64,000 nt of DNA, taken from Vibrio chagasii (GTDB taxonomy: Bacteria; Pseudomonadota; Gammaproteobacteria; Enterobacterales; Vibrionaceae). This document shows positions 32,942-43,149 of the stretch, piece by piece (position 1 is the first letter of the stretch; the number at the start of each line of letters is the position of its first letter). The DNA is taken from contig NZ_MSCI01000001.1 in the NCBI RefSeq assembly GCF_002954585.1, positions 434,001 through 498,000 on the forward strand, read 5' to 3'. The notes below the pieces were generated by a model, which saw only the letters and a program-made list of their open reading frames with translations, searched no databases and was not told the DNA's origin. The translations under genes were made by a program, and so were the position numbers.

Positions 32942-34075
32942 ATGACTCAAGAACACGCTAATCAAGACCTACTAAAAACACCTCTGCACGCACTTCACGT
33001 AGAAGTGGGCGCAAAAATGGTTCCTTTCGCTGGCTACGACATGCCAGTTCAGTATCCACTAGGTGTAAAGAAAGAGCACTTACATACTCGTGACGCTGCT
33101 GGTCTTTTTGATGTTTCTCACATGGGGCAACTGCGTCTGCACGGTGAAAACGCAGCCGCTGTTTTGGAATCTCTAGTTCCTGTCGATATTATCGATCTTC
33201 CTGCTGGCAAGCAGCGCTACGCGTTCTTTACTAACGAGCAGGGCGGCATCATGGATGACCTTATGGTTGCTAACCTAGGTGATCACCTATTTGTTGTTGT
33301 TAACGCAGCTTGCAAGACACAAGATATCGACCACCTTACGGCTCATCTTCCTGCAGATGTTGAGATGGAAGTGATTGATGATCGTGCACTATTAGCACTT
33401 CAAGGCCCTAAAGCGGCTGAGGTTCTTGCTCGTTTCCAGCCAAGTGTTGCAGACATGCTATTCATGGACGTTCAAAAAGTTGATGTTGACGGTGTTGAAT
33501 GCATCGTAAGCCGTAGTGGTTACACAGGCGAAGATGGTTACGAAATCTCTGTACCGAACGATCATGCTGAAGCACTAGCTCGCAAACTAACGGCAGAAGC
33601 TGAAGTAGAGTGGATTGGCCTTGGTGCTCGCGACTCACTTCGTCTTGAATGTGGTCTTTGCCTATACGGTCACGATCTAGATACAACGACAACACCAGTA
33701 GAAGCAAGCCTTCTGTGGGGTATTCAAAAGGTTCGTCGTACTGACGGTGAGCGTGCTGGCGGTTTCCCAGGTGCCGATATCATCCTTGAGCAAATCGCGA
33801 CTAAAGACGTTCAACGTAAGCGTGTTGGCTTAGTGGGACAAACTAAAGCTCCTGTACGTGAAGGTTCTGAGCTGTTTGATGCAGAAGGAAACAAAGTCGG
33901 TGTGGTAACGAGCGGTACTGCTGGTCCTAACGCGGGTAAGCCTGTTTCAATGGCGTACGTACGCACTGATCTTGCTGCTATCGGTACAGAAGTATTTGCT
34001 GAAGTCCGTGGCAAGAAGCTACCAATGACAGTAGAAAAAATGCCATTCGTACCTCAACGTTACTACCGTGGCTAA
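32942..34075 (+). CDS. gcvT: glycine cleavage system aminomethyltransferase, T protein
   Basis: It transfers the methylene group from the lipoyl arm of GcvH to tetrahydrofolate and releases ammonia. I choose ATG 32942 (377 aa, MTQEHANQDLLKTPLHALHVE) with GGAG at 32932-32935; an earlier frame start at 32909 adds 11 residues without homology. Family features: GAKMVPFAGYDMPVQYPLGVKKEHLHTRDAAGLFDVSHMGQ and SGYTGEDGYEISV. It points away from the glyA unit but completes the same complex. Confidence 0.96.
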   Translation: MTQEHANQDLLKTPLHALHVEVGAKMVPFAGYDMPVQYPLGVKKEHLHTRDAAGLFDVSHMGQLRLHGENAAAVLESLVPVDIIDLPAGKQRYAFFTNEQGGIMDDLMVANLGDHLFVVVNAACKTQDIDHLTAHLPADVEMEVIDDRALLALQGPKAAEVLARFQPSVADMLFMDVQKVDVDGVECIVSRSGYTGEDGYEISVPNDHAEALARKLTAEAEVEWIGLGARDSLRLECGLCLYGHDLDTTTTPVEASLLWGIQKVRRTDGERAGGFPGADIILEQIATKDVQRKRVGLVGQTKAPVREGSELFDAEGNKVGVVTSGTAGPNAGKPVSMAYVRTDLAAIGTEVFAEVRGKKLPMTVEKMPFVPQRYYRG

Positions 34076-34107
34076 TATCTTTTAAGATAAAGCACAAATT
34101 ATAACGA

Positions 34108-34158
34108 AAGCCTATTGTTAGCTTCTCTTTTAAGGGATGTTTAACGGTAGGCTTTTTT
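34108..34158 (+). terminator. terminator of gcvT
   Basis: AAGCCTA (34108-34114) pairs with TAGGCTT (34148-34154), with further pairing inside, followed by TTTTTG. Confidence 0.75.
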
Positions 34159-34324
34159 GTTTTGATTGGATCTTCGGCCATCAGTATCCTGTCATTCTTC
34201 GTTGTCATGTTTAAAAAATGTCGTATTGAGGTTGCAAAAACACGCTATACTGAAAGCCATAGTATGTTATTGTTGGGGACTATTCACATTATAAATAAGT
34301 TGTCAGTGTTACAAGGAGTTATCT

Positions 34325-35386
34325 ATGAATTTGAATCAAGCAATTAGTCCTACAAACAAAGTCGTTGTAGGTCTTTTAGCGCCGTTGATTTATTCATCAA
34401 GTGTTTTGGCTACAGAGAATGCGGTTGAACCGACTCCTGATGCGGGCGTGACACCTTATATTGTTAATGGCAGCTATGCATCAGTTAGCGATTTCCCTTC
34501 AATGGCGAGTTTGTTTATCGATCGTATTGATTACGATGGTGTGTACTCGACAGGTGCGTATTGCGGTGCAACCATTTTAGATCCGACTCATATTCTCACC
34601 GCCGCGCACTGTATTTACGGTAATGAAGAAGGTCAGCTGTTTACAACAGTGGTACCGCAACTTGAAGATACGTCTAAATTTCCTAATGGTAATATCCAGA
34701 AATCGCGCGTAGTTGAAGTTTACTATCACAGTGACTACTCGGATAACCTGAGTGATCTTCTACGTAACGACGTTGCTGTTTTAAAGCTTGAAAGTGCGTT
34801 AAATATTGATTCGGTGAATGATGTAGTTAAGCGTCCGTCGAACGATTCTTATCGCAACGTAGTTAACGATTTCGTCGCAGTCGGGCACGGAAATACTCGC
34901 TCTAATTTTGATGCTACGACGATCTTGCAAGGTGTATCGCTTACTTATGTTGATAACACTGAGTGCGCATCTGCTTTCAAAGACGGTTCTGTTTTAACTG
35001 ATAACCAGATTTGTTTCAAAGGCGATTATAGTGCGTTCTCTGGTTTATTTGGTGGTACTTGCCAAGGTGATTCTGGCGGCCCAGTTTATTGGTTAGACGG
35101 CGCGGATTACCGACAAGTTGGTATTACCAGCTTTGGCCCAGAAACCTGTGGTGGAAGCTACAGGGTAACTTCGGTATTCACAGAGATCTATGACTACAAA
35201 GATTGGATTGATAGTGTAGTTGCTGGCAATGAAACACCTAAGTTTGTTTCTACCGATGCTAAGCGAACTGCTTATATCAATGCACGCACTCCATCGAATT
35301 CTGGTAGCAGCGGTGGTAGTGTTTCATTTGGTTTGCTAGGTATGCTGATGTTGATTGCTGGTGTTAGAAAAGCAGCTAAACGCTAG
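34325..35386 (+). CDS. trypsin-like serine protease with GlyGly-CTERM tail
   Basis: A 353-aa secreted S1-family protease. A long signal region ends near residue 30. The catalytic triad is visible: His in ILTAAHC, Asp in RNDVAVLKL, and Ser in CQGDSGGPVYW. After the domain comes a Ser/Gly linker and the tail SGGSVSFGLLGMLMLIAGVRK, a Gly-Gly motif plus transmembrane helix plus basic end. That is the GlyGly-CTERM anchor processed by rhombosortase in vibrios (as in VesB). The start ATG 34325 has ACAAGGAG upstream. A terminator follows. Confidence 0.93.
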   Translation: MNLNQAISPTNKVVVGLLAPLIYSSSVLATENAVEPTPDAGVTPYIVNGSYASVSDFPSMASLFIDRIDYDGVYSTGAYCGATILDPTHILTAAHCIYGNEEGQLFTTVVPQLEDTSKFPNGNIQKSRVVEVYYHSDYSDNLSDLLRNDVAVLKLESALNIDSVNDVVKRPSNDSYRNVVNDFVAVGHGNTRSNFDATTILQGVSLTYVDNTECASAFKDGSVLTDNQICFKGDYSAFSGLFGGTCQGDSGGPVYWLDGADYRQVGITSFGPETCGGSYRVTSVFTEIYDYKDWIDSVVAGNETPKFVSTDAKRTAYINARTPSNSGSSGGSVSFGLLGMLMLIAGVRKAAKR

Positions 35387-35404
35387 AAGCTGATTATTTT
35401 GAAT

Positions 35405-35443
35405 AAGTCGACGTTTCATCGAACGATGACGTCGACTTTTTTG
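35405..35443 (+). terminator. terminator of the serine protease gene
   Basis: AAGTCGACGT pairs with ACGTCGACTT with an additional inner CATCG/CGATG stem, followed by TTTTTT. Confidence 0.9.
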
Positions 35444-35499
35444 ATTCTGCATTATTGAGTTTTTGATAGTGTTTTATATAGCTATGTTGACGTCCGTGG

Positions 35500-35823
35500 T
35501 TACGTGAATACTACATTGGTCTTCCTACTGTATCTTTCGATTATTTCATCCATTTCTTTAATAGCATCATTGATGCTTCTTATTCCGCCTTGCGCGACAC
35601 TTTTCTCATTAGTATTTAAAGCGGAAAAAGCACGTTTAAGCTCTTTGTCTTCTAGCATATCACCGTGGAGTAAGACCTCTTTGTAAGTAAGAAGTCTGTG
35701 TTGAACTTCGATAATATCGGCACGTGTTGTGTTTGAATCTAAAGCCTGTTTTATACAAGGAAACGCTAATTTGTAGTCATTCGCAATTTCCAACTCGACT
35801 TCTTTCTTGTTCGCAATATGCAA
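35500..35823 (-). CDS. hypothetical protein, 107 aa
   Basis: A soluble, highly charged, mostly helical protein. Runs of Glu/Lys with heptad-like spacing occur in the first half and near the end (INDAIKEMDEIIERYSRK), so a coiled-coil or helix-bundle fold is likely. No signal peptide. I recognise no family. It stands alone on the minus strand and is followed leftwards by the protease terminator. Confidence 0.6.
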   Translation of the reverse strand: MHIANKKEVELEIANDYKLAFPCIKQALDSNTTRADIIEVQHRLLTYKEVLLHGDMLEDKELKRAFSALNTNEKSVAQGGIRSINDAIKEMDEIIERYSRKTNVVFT

Positions 35824-36023
35824 TTTTCATTATTTCCTAAGACTTGGCTGACCAAGTTTACTAGCCTGAATAGTTGTTATAGACGTATGTGTAGATGTTT
35901 ATGATACGTAAGTTTTTTAAGGATCGAATAATATGCCTTTAATAGCTTATGTAAACATGAGTGAGTCAATATGGTCTGCTTCTTGCTGAATATAGGTCAT
36001 AACTGTCTAGTGGGAGTAAGCTT

Positions 36024-36341
36024 ATGTCACAAGAGCCGATTGTCATGGCGCTCATTGAGCGTAGGAAGCGAGCTAATTTGTCCCAAGAGACACTGGCTGC
36101 TAGCGCAGGAATGAGCTTAAAAACTTATCAGCGCATCGAGCGCGGTGAAGCAGATATCAAGATGTCACAATATCGCTCAATAATTCGGACATTGAAAGCC
36201 ACAGATCTGGATGTGGTATTAGATGTTGTTGGCGCTTCTCATGCAACGGCCGAAGACGTCGCTGCGGTGAGTCGCTTGCTCACAAATGAAGAACGCATGT
36301 TGCTGATCAAGCTAATTCTCGCGTTTAAAAAGCCACAGTGA
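36024..36341 (+). CDS. XRE-family small DNA-binding protein, 105 aa
   Basis: Residues 5-60 form a helix-turn-helix of the Cro/CI type (LIERRKRANLSQETLAASAGMSLKTYQRIERGEADI). The remaining tail has a helical end (SRLLTNEERMLLIKLILAFKKP). Start ATG 36024 follows GTGGGAG. It resembles short stand-alone XRE regulators; the target is unknown. No toxin or partner gene is adjacent. Confidence 0.8.
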   Translation: MSQEPIVMALIERRKRANLSQETLAASAGMSLKTYQRIERGEADIKMSQYRSIIRTLKATDLDVVLDVVGASHATAEDVAAVSRLLTNEERMLLIKLILAFKKPQ

Positions 36342-36423
36342 ATATGTACAGGTAAAACAGTGGGGGAAAGAGAATAGAGCCGTTATTTGATTTGTAGTGG
36401 CGCACCATGGGGGAAGGAAGCAG

Positions 36424-36834
36424 CTAGCTCACTCTTCCTCTAAGTTGTTTGGTGTTGCTTCTTTGCTTTTTGTTCTCTAAACGCTTTCTTTGTGAGCTAC
36501 GTGTAGGCTTAGTGGCTCTTCTTACTTTTTGAACCTTTGTTGCTTCCAATATCAGTTCTTTCAAGCGTACTAACGCATCTTCTCGGTTTTGTTCCTGAGT
36601 CCTATATTGTTGCGCTTTAATGATGATCACACCGTCTTTAGTAATTCGGCTATCTTTGAAGGCTAACAACTTTTCTTTGTAGAAATCGGGGAGAGTAGAG
36701 TGCTTGATATCGAAGCGTAAGTGTATTGCGCTAGAGACCTTATTGACGTTTTGGCCTCCCGCACCTTGAGCTCTGATCGCAGTTAACTGAAGTTCCCAGT
36801 CTTGAATTGATACAGAGTTAGATATTTGTAACAT
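36424..36834 (-). CDS. arfB: alternative ribosome-rescue factor / peptidyl-tRNA hydrolase ArfB
   Basis: ArfB (YaeJ) hydrolyses peptidyl-tRNA on stalled, non-stop ribosomes. The catalytic GGQ is in RAQGAGGQNVNKVSSAIHLRF near residue 25. The C-terminal basic tail (RRATKPTRSSQRKRLENKKQRS) that enters the mRNA channel is present. I use ATG 36834 (136 aa), preceded by GGAAG; the frame opens 11 codons earlier at 36867. Stands alone between terminator-free genes. Confidence 0.92.
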   Translation of the reverse strand: MLQISNSVSIQDWELQLTAIRAQGAGGQNVNKVSSAIHLRFDIKHSTLPDFYKEKLLAFKDSRITKDGVIIIKAQQYRTQEQNREDALVRLKELILEATKVQKVRRATKPTRSSQRKRLENKKQRSNTKQLRGRVS

Positions 36835-36921
36835 AAACTTCCATTTTGAACCGTAATGTGGAGTCATGATACTGAATATTGGTTATGGTATCAGTAACTT
36901 TCTTAAAGAGTGGTAACAGTA

Positions 36922-37527
36922 ATGAAAATAGATTTAACGGCATATGAAGGATTAATCTTTGATATGGATGGTACGTTGATCGACACAATGCCGGCTCATG
37001 TCCAGGCTTGGCAGCAAACGGCACTGGAATTTGGATTCCACTTTGAAGCATCTTGGCTGCATAGCTTAGGTGGCATGCCGAGCTACAAAATAGCAGGTGA
37101 AGTGAACAGCAAATACGGTTTGTCTCTCGACCCGCAGGCGGTATCTAAGTTCAAGATGGCATCTTTCGCGGCGATTGAAGACAAAGGGGGTGTCATCCCT
37201 TGTACACATTCGTTATTGCTCGAACATTTAGGAAATAAGAAGATTGCGGTTGGAACAGGAAGCCAGCGTAAAAGTGCGGAGCAGTTGCTAGAAAAGACGA
37301 ACATTCTTAGCAAGCTCGATATTCTTGTTACCGCTACAGACGTGAAAAATCACAAACCGAACCCTGATACCTTTTTAGATGCTTGTTTTGGTATGGGGTT
37401 ACAACCGAAGCAATGTGTGGTGTTTGAGGATACGGACCTTGGTAAACAAGCTGCTCACGCAGCAAAGATGGACTGTATTCTAGTGGTAGATGGAGATAAG
37501 TTAGAGTTTCACCCTGCACCGAACTGA
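36922..37527 (+). CDS. HAD-family phosphatase, YqaB-like
   Basis: A beta-phosphoglucomutase-type HAD hydrolase, 201 aa from ATG 36922 (GTGGTAACAGT upstream). The catalytic Asp motif is in FDMDGTLIDTMPAHVQAW, the second motif in VGTGSQRKS, the Lys in NHKPNPDTFLDA, and the terminal acidic motif in VVFEDTDLGKQAA. The E. coli relative YqaB dephosphorylates fructose-1-phosphate and 6-phosphogluconate. Cytosolic. Confidence 0.85.
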   Translation: MKIDLTAYEGLIFDMDGTLIDTMPAHVQAWQQTALEFGFHFEASWLHSLGGMPSYKIAGEVNSKYGLSLDPQAVSKFKMASFAAIEDKGGVIPCTHSLLLEHLGNKKIAVGTGSQRKSAEQLLEKTNILSKLDILVTATDVKNHKPNPDTFLDACFGMGLQPKQCVVFEDTDLGKQAAHAAKMDCILVVDGDKLEFHPAPN

Positions 37528-37567
37528 TTGCCTTCAGAATGTGAGGTCGCTTAGGCGTTAGCTCGTG

Positions 37568-39472
37568 CTAGGCGATTTCACTCATTTCGGTGTCTAAGAA
37601 CAAACATACGCTATCACGCCCTGCAGCTTTCGCTTCGTATAGCGCTAGGTCGGCACATTTGTAGTTTAGGGCTGGGTCGCCAGTTAGGTTCGTGATACCA
37701 GCACTAACGGTAACAACACTGTCTAGCTCAAGGCTAACTGCAATTCGCAGTCTATTAAGCACGTAGTCAGCTTCTTCTGTCGTGGTGTGAGGCAGAATAA
37801 CACCAAACTCTTCACCGCCGATACGAGCAACGAAGTCAGTTTCACGACACTCACGTTGCAATACTTGAGCAACGGTCTGAATCACTCGATCACCATAGTC
37901 ATGACCAAACCTATCGTTTATGCGTTTGAAGTGATCGATATCTAGGATCGCCAAACAAGAGTGTTCTAGGGTAGGGTAACGGTTAATACGGGAGCATTCA
38001 TCACGCAACTCCAGATCAAACTTGCGGCGATTCCAGCATCCCGCTAAGGCATCTTTTTCACTTAAGTTTCTAAGTTTGTTCTCAAGCTCTTTGTGTTTAC
38101 TGATATCAACAAATGACGCGACATAAAATTGGATTAAGCCTTTGGCATCTTTAATGGATTGGATGCGGAGTATCTCAGTAATCAACGACCCGTCTTTACG
38201 GCGGTTGACGACTTCACCTTCCCACATGCCTTGCCTTTGAATAGCGCTCCACATTTTGGTGTAGAACTCTTGGTTGTAACGCCCTGATGCAAACATTGAG
38301 GGTTGGCGGCCTTTTACATCCTCTAACTCGTAACCACTAACTCGGGTAAACTCTTGGTTTACCTTGATGATGCGATTATTACTGTCAGTAATGACCAATG
38401 CAGACATGCAATTCATCGCGGCTTTTGCTAGTTGGCTTTCAATACTGTTCTTCTTATGGTTTCTGTTCCACAGTACAAAACCTGCTGAGATCATTGATAT
38501 TAAAATCGTGAGGGTAACGATTTGTATGACAATAGCGTGGTTCTCACGTTGGTACTGGCTATTAAACTGCTGATTCTCTATATGAAGTACCATGTAGATA
38601 GGGCCTTCAAACTGCTTGATCTTGGGACTGATATCAGCATGGAAATACCAGTTTTTACCATCAAAGTAACTAGAAGATGTGTTGTCTTTTATCGCAGACC
38701 AGAGCTTAGGATACAGCTTGGCATAAGTTTGGCCTGAGCGTGATTCAATAACGTGACCGAAAGACTGCGAAGGATCTGGCCCCATGATGATGTGACCAGT
38801 CTTATTGAGAATGATTGGGACAGCAGAGGAGTCGCCGATTTGGTAATGAAGGCGTTTATAAATCTCTAGCATGTTTAAGTTGGCAATGAAGTAACCAATA
38901 ATGCGATTGTTGTCAGCGACAGGTGACATAATGCGCAGTGCCGGAATCAACGGGCGAACTATCTGACCGTTTTCGACTTCAAGATCGATGCCTTTAGTAC
39001 TGACCTCACCGATTTTAAGTTCTTGAAGTGCGGAGAAGTAACTACGTGATGATTTATTTTGGAGTTCGTTTTCCGGAACAACTGAAGCATGGCCATCTTT
39101 GTAATTAATGCGGAACACTTCATTACCGGTTAAATCAAGATAGCGTAATTGAGAATAGTACTTCTGGCCACGGGCAAGCATTACCCACAAGTCTTGTAAA
39201 GCTTCCGTGTGAATGACCGATGGCTCTTTAATTGCTCGAAGTAACGTTTTGGAATCTGCTATAGAGGGAACGGAGTTAGAGCTTTGTTCAACAATGACAG
39301 CGAGCTCGTGAAAGCTGTACTCAATCTGGTTTTGGCTAGATTGTTTGATGTTTAGCGAGTGCTGGGCTTCGACTCTGTCGAATTCAGAGTTGATATAGAG
39401 GGCAGGGACTAATCCTAGGGCAAACACGGTGCACAGAAATTGGCTGACTAGTTTCTTTATACTTGTATTCAT
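37568..39472 (-). CDS. sensor diguanylate cyclase (dCache-PAS-GGDEF)
   Basis: A membrane-bound c-di-GMP synthase, 634 aa (start taken at the ATG 39472; the frame opens 4 codons earlier). An N-terminal membrane helix is followed by a large periplasmic sensor with dCache-like features, a second helix at about residue 320-345, a PAS domain near 355-460 (VTDSNNRIIKVNQEFTRVSGYE), and a GGDEF domain. The active site reads GGEEF, and the I-site RETD lies five residues before it, so feedback inhibition by c-di-GMP is likely. Regulation is presumably through a periplasmic ligand. Confidence 0.93.
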   Translation of the reverse strand: MNTSIKKLVSQFLCTVFALGLVPALYINSEFDRVEAQHSLNIKQSSQNQIEYSFHELAVIVEQSSNSVPSIADSKTLLRAIKEPSVIHTEALQDLWVMLARGQKYYSQLRYLDLTGNEVFRINYKDGHASVVPENELQNKSSRSYFSALQELKIGEVSTKGIDLEVENGQIVRPLIPALRIMSPVADNNRIIGYFIANLNMLEIYKRLHYQIGDSSAVPIILNKTGHIIMGPDPSQSFGHVIESRSGQTYAKLYPKLWSAIKDNTSSSYFDGKNWYFHADISPKIKQFEGPIYMVLHIENQQFNSQYQRENHAIVIQIVTLTILISMISAGFVLWNRNHKKNSIESQLAKAAMNCMSALVITDSNNRIIKVNQEFTRVSGYELEDVKGRQPSMFASGRYNQEFYTKMWSAIQRQGMWEGEVVNRRKDGSLITEILRIQSIKDAKGLIQFYVASFVDISKHKELENKLRNLSEKDALAGCWNRRKFDLELRDECSRINRYPTLEHSCLAILDIDHFKRINDRFGHDYGDRVIQTVAQVLQRECRETDFVARIGGEEFGVILPHTTTEEADYVLNRLRIAVSLELDSVVTVSAGITNLTGDPALNYKCADLALYEAKAAGRDSVCLFLDTEMSEIA

Positions 39473-39709
39473 CACTGTCCTCAAAGAATCAGCGCAATAC
39501 TATATATTCTATAGGGTTTTTAATGTGATCTTGACCCAGAACTTAAAACAAGCTCTGCATATTACTGTGGTTTTAGTGCAACTTTGTGCACCTTGACTTG
39601 ATTAATGAGCAATCACTTAACGATAAAATGATTGCTCAATATAGAATAGTGCTCCGAAAAACGAGGCGGTTAAATCCCGATATTTCGACATTTATCTGGA
39701 TAAATTTGC

Positions 39710-41458
39710 CTAACTAAGGCCAACAATATTTCCATTACTATCAATATCTAACGACATGAACGCCGGTTTATCTGGCAACCCAGGCATGGTCATTACATTG
39801 CCGCATAAAGCGTAAATAAAACCCGCACCCGCACACAGTTTTAGTTCTCTTACCGGTACGTCAAATTGGCTTGGTGCGCCTTTGATATGTGCCTCCGTTG
39901 AAATAGAGAGTGGTGTTTTAGCTAAGCATACCGACAGATCTTGATAGCCGTGTTGTTTAAACTCAGCCAACTGCTGCTTCGCTTTCGGGGAGAGTGTAAT
40001 ACTCGCGGCACCGTAACCGATTTCAGCAACCGCCATGAGTTTCTCTTCTAAGCTTTGGCCTGTTTGGTAAAGGCATTTAAAGTCACCGTCATTTTGGCAT
40101 GATTTAACAACCGCTTGTGCAAGTTTAGTTACGCCGTCACCGCCTTGGCCAAATGCTTCACTGACTTCAACAGCGACGTTGCTATCGAATTCTGTAATCA
40201 TCTGTTTCAATGTGTCGAGTTCTTGTTGTGAATCTTGCGGGAAGCGGTTGATCGCTACTACGGTAGGCACACCGTATTGCTTAACGTTATTGATATGCCA
40301 CTTTAGGTTTTCAAAGCCAGCGACCAACCTATCGATGTCGTCACTGAAGAGCGAATCGGGTAGTGGTGTTCCTGGTCTCAAATCATACAAACCAGAGTTC
40401 GCCTTTAGTCCACGCAATGTCGCTACGACTACCGCGCAATCGGGCTTCTTACCAGATGCTTTAACTTTGATATTACAGGCTTTTTCGAAGCCCATATCTG
40501 AACCAAATCCACCTTCAGTTACAACGAAGTCGCTGAGTTTCAGTGCGATCTTATCTGCAATAATCGAAGAGTTACCATGAGCAATATTCGCAAAAGGACC
40601 TGCGTGTATAAGCGTTGGTAAGCCTTCAAGTGTCTGCATCAAGGTTGGTTCGATAGAGTCTTTCATTGTTACTGTCATTGCACCGGCAACATCAAAGTCA
40701 TTTGCTGTTAAAGGCTTACCTTGTCTGTTGTATGCCAGTACGACACGACCAATGCGTTTTCGTAAATCTTGCAGGTCATCGGCCAGTGCTAAAATAGCCA
40801 TAAGCTCTGAGGCGGCTGAGATATCAAATCCATCTTCGCGTTCGTAGCCGTTTGTCGTTTTATCCGTTTCGTTTTTACCCACGGTAATCATACGTAACGC
40901 GCGGTCGTTATGGTCAAGTACACGTCGCCAAACGATCCTGCTAGGGTCTATATCCAGTGCTTTCAACCCTGAGCGAGTTTCAAATGCTTGTAAGCCTTCA
41001 CGCTGTTCATGATACAAGCGTGCATCAATAGCTGCAGAGGCAAGGTTATGAGCGGCTGTCACAGCGTGGATGTCACCAGTTAGGTGGAGGTTCAACTCGT
41101 CCATAGGGGCAACTTGAGAATAACCACCTCCAGCAGCACCACCTTTCACACCAAATACAGGGCCCATTGAAGGCTGGCGAATACACGCCATTGCTGATTG
41201 GTTAATCTTCGCCAACCCTTGTGCTAAACCGATAGTCGTCACGGTCTTTCCTTCACCAAGTGGTGTTGGTGTAATTGCTGTCACGACAACCAGCTTTCCG
41301 TCTGGCTTTTGAGATAGGCGTTCGAGTGATGTTAGAGACACCTTTGATTTAAATTGCCCCAAGGGCTGATGTTCTTGTTCTTGTAGGCCGGCTTGCTTAG
41401 CAACCTCACTGATGTTTTTAAGGGGTGTTGAACGACAAATATCGATATCAGACAGCAT
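39710..41458 (-). CDS. fhs: formate--tetrahydrofolate ligase
   Basis: It makes 10-formyl-THF from formate, ATP and THF, feeding purine synthesis and one-carbon metabolism. The 582-aa length is near the family norm. The ATP-binding loop is [21 protein letters not shown] near residue 62. A PurR-like box lies 33 bp upstream of the start, which is consistent with purine control. The glycine cleavage genes nearby also feed one-carbon units. Confidence 0.96.
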   Translation of the reverse strand: MLSDIDICRSTPLKNISEVAKQAGLQEQEHQPLGQFKSKVSLTSLERLSQKPDGKLVVVTAITPTPLGEGKTVTTIGLAQGLAKINQSAMACIRQPSMGPVFGVKGGAAGGGYSQVAPMDELNLHLTGDIHAVTAAHNLASAAIDARLYHEQREGLQAFETRSGLKALDIDPSRIVWRRVLDHNDRALRMITVGKNETDKTTNGYEREDGFDISAASELMAILALADDLQDLRKRIGRVVLAYNRQGKPLTANDFDVAGAMTVTMKDSIEPTLMQTLEGLPTLIHAGPFANIAHGNSSIIADKIALKLSDFVVTEGGFGSDMGFEKACNIKVKASGKKPDCAVVVATLRGLKANSGLYDLRPGTPLPDSLFSDDIDRLVAGFENLKWHINNVKQYGVPTVVAINRFPQDSQQELDTLKQMITEFDSNVAVEVSEAFGQGGDGVTKLAQAVVKSCQNDGDFKCLYQTGQSLEEKLMAVAEIGYGAASITLSPKAKQQLAEFKQHGYQDLSVCLAKTPLSISTEAHIKGAPSQFDVPVRELKLCAGAGFIYALCGNVMTMPGLPDKPAFMSLDIDSNGNIVGLS

Positions 41459-41490
41459 ATTTTATCCTTATATCAGAATCGAAAGGTGGT

Positions 41491-41506
41491 GCGTAAACGT
41501 TTGCGT
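41491..41506 (-). promoter_or_regulatory. PurR-like operator of fhs
   Basis: On the minus strand the 16-mer ACGCAAACGTTTACGC matches the E. coli PurR consensus ACGCAAACGTTTTCGT at 14 of 16 positions. It lies 33-48 bp upstream of the fhs ATG (41458). PurR is a well-established repressor of purine and one-carbon genes. Confidence 0.75.
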
Positions 41507-41666
41507 GGCGATGGTACTGCATAAATTTGCTAAGTAAAGGCAAACCACACCGATTATGTGCTGGAAGATAACAGATCTGAAGAGTCATTGCGCGAGATCA
41601 AATCTTAAATGAGCCAAATATTCGATTGAGTGGGTTCGAATTACGTTCACATCCACTTTAAATACA

Positions 41667-41695
41667 AAAGGGGCTGCATATCGCAGCCCCTTTTA
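41667..41695 (-). terminator. terminator of gsk
   Basis: AAAAGGGGCTGC pairs perfectly with GCAGCCCCTTTT around ATATC. On the minus strand, past the gsk stop, it is followed by T-rich sequence. Confidence 0.9.
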
Positions 41696-41728
41696 AATGA
41701 CAGTATTAGTCACGCGACAGATGCGCGA

Positions 41729-43033
41729 TTAACGGTCCCAGTATGTTTCTTCTAAGCTATCTTCGCGTTCTGGTAGTGCACGAGAAAGGCGAGGTGAGTG
41801 CTGTGTTAGCACTTCGTAGCTTACGCGGTTTGCATACTTACAAATCTGAGACAGTGAAGAGTATGTTAGACACGTGTGTTCGTGTTTCTCTGAGTTTGGT
41901 ACGTTAACGAAGTGGTAGCTGTTTGCTGCCATGTCATGTAGCAGAGCAGAAAGCGCGCCATCACCCGCACCATTAGTGTTCTTAATCTCTAATGGACCAC
42001 CAAGGTATGGACCAATGTGAGAGTACACTTTAACCGGGTTTTCACAGTCTTGTTTACGCATAGCACGGCTGAATTCGTATTTATTGAACTCAGGGATATT
42101 GCCTGGTAACAGTGGAAGTGTAGTTTCGCGTTTTGCTAGCTCGTCTGTGTAACCTGCCATGTAAAGGCCGATTGGACCAGCAGTACACAGTACTAAGTCA
42201 ACCCATTCTAGTGCTTTGTTCGCCGCAAGAAGTGGATCTTTTTCGCCTGTTAACGCTTCACCTTCGTCTTCATTCATCGCAACGATAGTTACGTTCTCTT
42301 TCAGGTATTCTTGCCACCATTCAGCGTTACCTTCGATCACGTATTTAGTACCAAGTGTTAGAACAACAGGCACGTTGTGCGCTTTCGCATATTCAATCGC
42401 CTTTTGTACCGCTTTTGGCATTGGATCTTCAGGATTACCGCGCATTAGATACGAAGAAACGACTAGAGCCGATGCTTTCTCGAACACTTTCTCAGGAATG
42501 CTCTCTGGAAGCAGCTGGTTCATGTGTCCTTCGTTAATCGCAAACGTACGCTCGCCATCTTCAGTAATTAGCGTGTAACAACGACCAATTGGACCATCTA
42601 CTGTTTGTAGGTGGTTTAGGTTCATACGAGAAGAAGTGCGGCAAAGGTAACGGTAACCAAATGAGCCAACTTCAATTTTCTTAGACATTACGCCAAGCAG
42701 TACGGATTTGCTGTCTGCAAGTACGGAATAGTTGTGCAGTGTGTTGCCAATAGTATCGCCAGGGTATTGATGCGTAATCAAACCGCGCTCTACAAGCTCT
42801 TCATACAGCGCATCAGCTTTACTTTCTTCCAATACCAGCGAGTGACCTTTACTCAGCTCATATTTATCAAGGAACGCACTGTCAACACGGGCTTCGATAT
42901 CAACAATGGTTTGACCTACACCAACAATCGTTGCACGGTGCAGTTTAGGTGTTTGTTGAATTTGGTTGACCAACGGATCACGTGCGTGAGTTGGAAAGTA
43001 ATGCTTAGATTTACGCTGTCCAGGAAACTTCAT
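41729..43033 (-). CDS. gsk: inosine/guanosine kinase
   Basis: A PfkB-family nucleoside kinase that phosphorylates inosine and guanosine in purine salvage. Length 434 aa fits the family. The anion-hole/catalytic motif is NTNGAGDGALSALLHD near residue 355. The N-terminus KFPGQRKSKHYFP is the typical Gsk start. It lies in the same region as fhs and the PurR-like box. Cytosolic. Confidence 0.94.
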   Translation of the reverse strand: MKFPGQRKSKHYFPTHARDPLVNQIQQTPKLHRATIVGVGQTIVDIEARVDSAFLDKYELSKGHSLVLEESKADALYEELVERGLITHQYPGDTIGNTLHNYSVLADSKSVLLGVMSKKIEVGSFGYRYLCRTSSRMNLNHLQTVDGPIGRCYTLITEDGERTFAINEGHMNQLLPESIPEKVFEKASALVVSSYLMRGNPEDPMPKAVQKAIEYAKAHNVPVVLTLGTKYVIEGNAEWWQEYLKENVTIVAMNEDEGEALTGEKDPLLAANKALEWVDLVLCTAGPIGLYMAGYTDELAKRETTLPLLPGNIPEFNKYEFSRAMRKQDCENPVKVYSHIGPYLGGPLEIKNTNGAGDGALSALLHDMAANSYHFVNVPNSEKHEHTCLTYSSLSQICKYANRVSYEVLTQHSPRLSRALPEREDSLEETYWDR

Positions 43034-43109
43034 ATGAAAAATACAGTGAAAAAATTTTGCCGCATGATATCACATTTTGTTTCTGTTTCTTTCATTTTTA
43101 TTACATTTT

Positions 43110-43142
43110 GAATCACCTGCACAATGTCTGTACAGGTGATTC
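43110..43142 (-). terminator. terminator of creA
   Basis: GAATCACCTG pairs with CAGGTGATTC around a 13-nt loop. On the minus strand it is followed by a T-containing stretch before gsk begins. Confidence 0.75.
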
Positions 43143-43149
43143 GTATTGA

